Shown here: piece by piece, positions 41,551 through 44,222 of the stretch
Layout: each line of letters opens with the position of its first letter
Position numbering within the stretch: the stretch's first letter is position 1
Source of the DNA: an uncultured Lachnospiraceae bacterium
GTDB lineage: Bacteria; Bacillota; Clostridia; Lachnospirales; Lachnospiraceae
Reading direction: 5' to 3'
Length of the DNA: 44,222 bases
Assembly (NCBI GenBank): GCA_947589125.1
Contig: CANPZZ010000005.1
Location: forward strand, 1 to 44,222
The notes under the pieces: model-generated
The model's database searches: none
What the model was told of the DNA's origin: nothing
What the model saw: the letters and a program-made list of their open reading frames with translations, nothing else
Translations under genes and position numbers: made by a program

Positions 41551-42594
41551 CTACAGATCATCCTCCAGCGCGCTGCTCTTGGCGTAAGCCGTGCTCCGCG
41601 CCTCGAAGAAGTCCGTCTTGATCATATTCGCGTTAGAATACTGGGACACCCACCGCATGCTGTCCGGCTCCTGCTCATGCCCCTCATAGATCGGATCCAG
41701 ACCAATATTCGTACAACGCAGATTGCCCAGATACTGGATGTAATCCGTGATCATTCCCTTATTCAGGCCCTGCACATCGTCGCCGATCACATAATGGCCC
41801 CAGCGGATCTCCTGCTCGCAGCCTTCCTTGATCATGCCCCGGTAAACCACCTTCTTCTCCTCCGTGAACATCTGCGGCTCCTCCTTCTGCATCTCCAGAA
41901 GAATATTGCGGAACAGCCAAAGATGCGTATTCTCATCGCGGTTAATGTACCGGATCTCCTGAACCGACCCCGGCATCAGGTTATTCCGTCCCAGATTGTA
42001 GAAGAACATGAACCCGCTGTAGAAATACACGCCTTCCAGAATATAATTGGCCACCAGCGTCCTCATGAAGACATCCAGCTCCTTATCCTTCTGGAAGTCA
42101 TTGTACAGATCGCCGATAAATTTGTTCCTGGCCAGCAGATGCTCGTCGTCCTTCCATTGATAAAGCACGTCATTGCGCTCCTGCGGCTCGCAGATCGTAT
42201 CCAGCATATAGCTGTAGCTCTGGCTGTGGATCGCCTCCTGGAACGTCTGGATCGCCAGACACAGATTCACCTCATTGGCCGTCACATACTCGCCGATATT
42301 CGGCAGATTAGCCGTCTGAATACTATCCAGGAAAATAAGAAACGACAGCACCTTGTCATAAGCCCGCCTCTCCGGCCCCGGCAGCCTTCGGTAATCCTTG
42401 ATATCCACACTCATATTAATCTCTTCCGGGATCCAGAAATTGTTCATCGCCTGCCGATACCAGTCGCTGACCCAGGAATACTTCATATTATTAAAATCAT
42501 TCAGATTCGTCGTATTCCCGCCCACCATGCGGCGAAGCCGGACGTCGGTATCCCCCTCCGGGTTAAACAGCGGTTTCTTCAGCATCTCTTCCAT
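41551..42594 (-). CDS. nrdB: Class I ribonucleotide reductase beta subunit
   Basis: 347 residues, the radical-generating subunit that reduces ribonucleotides together with NrdA. By comparison with Escherichia coli NrdB the metal ligands are Asp90, Glu120, His123, Glu187, Glu221 and His224, and the radical tyrosine is Tyr127 (EAIHSQSY). All are present, so this looks like a tyrosyl-radical enzyme of class Ia type. AAGGAG precedes the ATG. It lies 377 bp downstream of nrdA, with the long inverted repeat between, and ends in a clear terminator. An oxygen-requiring class I enzyme beside an oxygen-sensitive lineage is not unusual. Confidence 0.95.
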   Translation of the reverse strand: MEEMLKKPLFNPEGDTDVRLRRMVGGNTTNLNDFNNMKYSWVSDWYRQAMNNFWIPEEINMSVDIKDYRRLPGPERRAYDKVLSFLIFLDSIQTANLPNIGEYVTANEVNLCLAIQTFQEAIHSQSYSYMLDTICEPQERNDVLYQWKDDEHLLARNKFIGDLYNDFQKDKELDVFMRTLVANYILEGVYFYSGFMFFYNLGRNNLMPGSVQEIRYINRDENTHLWLFRNILLEMQKEEPQMFTEEKKVVYRGMIKEGCEQEIRWGHYVIGDDVQGLNKGMITDYIQYLGNLRCTNIGLDPIYEGHEQEPDSMRWVSQYSNANMIKTDFFEARSTAYAKSSALEDDL

Positions 42595-42675
42595 AGTCCA
42601 GTTCTCCTTTTCTTTAGAAAGTATTGTATCTAAAATGCAGCAGCAACTCTCACACCAGCGTCCGCCACCGGCGCA

Positions 42676-42897
42676 GCGGAGCGGGGCTTGTCCGTTTGGG
42701 GCGAATTTGCAGGATGGTATCCGTACTTCTTAGTGAACAGTGATTTGCGTTGGTGCGAAAAACGGAAGGACCAGGAAAGTCCCCTCCCGGATGCACACAG
42801 GCTGGTTCCGTTTTTCGTACCGCTTTTAGCAAATTGCTGTGAACTTAGAAGTACACCATCCGAAACCTGAGTCCCAAACGGACAAGCCCCGCTCCGC
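42676..42897. repeat. 222-bp near-palindrome between nrdA and nrdB
   Basis: The left arm (42676-42767) and right arm (42806-42897) are reverse complements over long blocks. These include GCGGAGCGGGGCTTGTCCGT and TTTGGG at the outer end, GGATGG, TACTTCT, a TTTGC block, and CGAAAAACGGAA with TTCCGTTTTTCG at the inner end. CCAG with CTGG extends the stem past a GGA bulge. The loop is about 28-38 nt. RNA or single-stranded DNA here would form a very long hairpin. No gene fits inside; the remaining gap (42898-42971) has short CTCTGCGA-type repeats. Confidence 0.9.
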
Positions 42898-42971
42898 GGA
42901 CCCTCTGCGATCTCTTTGCGACCCCTCTGCGACCCCTTCGCGCCGCACTTCGCTCACGAATCTCTCTCATC

Positions 42972-44222
42972 TCAAGACGAGCACGCCTCGCACTCCTCCA
43001 CTTCCAGACTCTTCGACCGAATATAATAAATCGTCTTCACGCCCTCTTCCCAGGCCAGTATATACAACTTCAGCACCTGACTCAGCGTAAACTCATTCGT
43101 AATATACAGATTCATACTCTGCGCCTGATCAATATGCCTCTGCCTCACCCCGCAGGCCCTGATCGACCAGGTCTGATCAATCAGATGCGCATTCTTATAA
43201 TACCAGAACGTATCCATCGACAACTCCGGCGCCACCCGAGGCATCAGCCCGTTCTTCTTCTCTTCCAGGAAATACCGGTTCATGATCGGATCCAGCCCCG
43301 CCGTCGTCCCCGCGATAATACTTGTGCTGCTGGTCGGCGCCACCGCCAGCAGATACCCGTTGCGCAGTCCGTTCGCCGCCACCTTCGCCGCCAGCGCGCT
43401 CCACCGCGCGTCCGTCAGGTTCCGCTTCTCAAAATACGCCCCCGTCTGCCAGTCACTTCCCTCGAAATACAGATATTTCCCTTTCTCGATCGCGTAGTCG
43501 CAGCTGGCCTCGACCGCTGCGTAATGAATATCCGCGAACACCTTCTCCGCGAACTGCAGATGCTCCTCGCTCTCCCATTTGATATGGTGCTTCGCCAGCA
43601 TATGGTGATACCCGCTGACGCCCAGCCCAATGGGACGGTATTTCTCATTGTTGATCTTCGCGTAAGGCACCGGGAAGAAATTCAGATCGATCACATTGTC
43701 AAGGGCCCTCACCACGCTGCGGGTCACCTCGGTGATCTCTGCCCGGTTCTCCACATCGATATTGCCCAGGGACAGGCTGGCCAGGTTGCAGACGACGAAC
43801 TCGCCCGGTTTCGTCACCGTGACCACCACGGTCTCCCCGTCTACCGTCTCGATCCGCTGCTCCACCGACGAGATCGCACTCATATTCTGGGCGATCTCCG
43901 TACACAGATTGCTGCAGTAGATGACGCCCCTGTGCCCATTGGGATTCATCCGGTTCACATGATCCCGGTTAAATGTAAACGGCGTCCCGGTCTCCACCGC
44001 GCTCTTAAGGATCAGTCGAATGATCTCCTTGATCGGGATCACGCGCTTGCTGATGCGCATATCGTTGACGCAGTCCAGATACCGCTCCGTCCACTCGTCG
44101 CCAAAATAGTCCTCCAGCGCGTAGCCCTTGATCGTCAGGATCTCATGGGGACACATCAGGTACCAGTCCCCGTTCCGGTTGTCCCTGGCCTGCTGCCAGA
44201 AATAATCCGGATAGCACACCGC
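42972..44222 (-). CDS. nrdA: Class I ribonucleotide reductase alpha subunit, C-terminal part
   Basis: 417 residues of the C-terminal part; the frame is open to the window edge, so the start is missing. IYCSNLCTEIAQNMS carries the active-site Cys-x-Glu (C439 and E441 in Escherichia coli), and VVCNLASLSLGN holds the redox cysteine (C462). The glycyl-independent class I layout continues with INNEKYRPIGLGVSGYHHML, AVAPTSSTSIIAGTTAGLDP and RQRHIDQAQSMNLYI. The C-terminus ends in CEACSS, the mobile thiol pair that re-reduces the active site. It reduces ribonucleotides with nrdB downstream. Confidence 0.95.
   Translation of the reverse strand, partial: AVCYPDYFWQQARDNRNGDWYLMCPHEILTIKGYALEDYFGDEWTERYLDCVNDMRISKRVIPIKEIIRLILKSAVETGTPFTFNRDHVNRMNPNGHRGVIYCSNLCTEIAQNMSAISSVEQRIETVDGETVVVTVTKPGEFVVCNLASLSLGNIDVENRAEITEVTRSVVRALDNVIDLNFFPVPYAKINNEKYRPIGLGVSGYHHMLAKHHIKWESEEHLQFAEKVFADIHYAAVEASCDYAIEKGKYLYFEGSDWQTGAYFEKRNLTDARWSALAAKVAANGLRNGYLLAVAPTSSTSIIAGTTAGLDPIMNRYFLEEKKNGLMPRVAPELSMDTFWYYKNAHLIDQTWSIRACGVRQRHIDQAQSMNLYITNEFTLSQVLKLYILAWEEGVKTIYYIRSKSLEVEECEACSS

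Overview
The window reads as chromosomal DNA of a GC-rich member of the Clostridia, most likely Lachnospiraceae. The evidence is the 5' end of a 16S rRNA gene, a long Firmicutes-type SRP RNA, the dnaX-ybaB-recR block, the tmk-holB-ricT-trmN6-rsmI block known from Bacillus and Clostridia, and proteins of lineage-restricted type such as the DUF6128-like protein. No sequence search was possible; family names come from motifs read by eye.

Region by region. 1-577: the start of a 16S rRNA gene on the minus strand, with its leader and two near-consensus promoters. 578-8373 (minus): pfkA, dnaX, ybaB, recR, a TPR protein, a Cof-type phosphatase and a CvpA-like protein. 8564-8962: the SRP RNA gene back to back with tadA, each with a near-consensus promoter. 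9557-12373 (minus): the potassium uptake pair trkA-trkH. 12679-13446: an anaerobic RNR activase. 13583-15699: an AT-rich two-gene insert encoding an SMC/OLD-like ATPase and a probable PD-(D/E)xK nuclease, the best candidate here for an undescribed (perhaps anti-phage) system. 15772-19925: a DUF6128-like protein, nagB, a zinc-ribbon membrane protein and the C-terminal scrap of an Rpn-type nuclease. 20119-28417 (minus): a 166-residue unknown protein followed by a 2560-residue wall-anchored surface protein (signal peptide, vWA domain, pilin-type domains, seven DUF11-like repeats, sorting signal). 28670-29842: an Rpn-type nuclease with a Gly/Ala/Glu pentapeptide-repeat head. 30021-39139 (minus): another Rpn-type nuclease, an Orn/Lys/Arg decarboxylase, thymidylate kinase, holB, ricT, trmN6, rsmI and a BTAD-type regulator. 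39345-41365: a small unknown protein and a collagen-like, BclA-like protein. 41551-44222 (minus): class I ribonucleotide reductase beta and (partial) alpha subunits, separated by a 222-bp near-palindrome.

Functionally, most of the window is DNA replication and repair (dnaX, holB, recR, tmk, nrdAB), translation (16S, SRP RNA, tadA, rsmI, trmN6), ion transport and central metabolism. The accessory material is surface proteins, Rpn nucleases and the ATPase/nuclease island. A recurring oddity is in-frame tandem repeat expansion inside or beside ordinary enzymes: the dnaX linker, the decarboxylase linker, the RsmI N-terminus, the Rpn head, and a triplicated trmN6 3' end.
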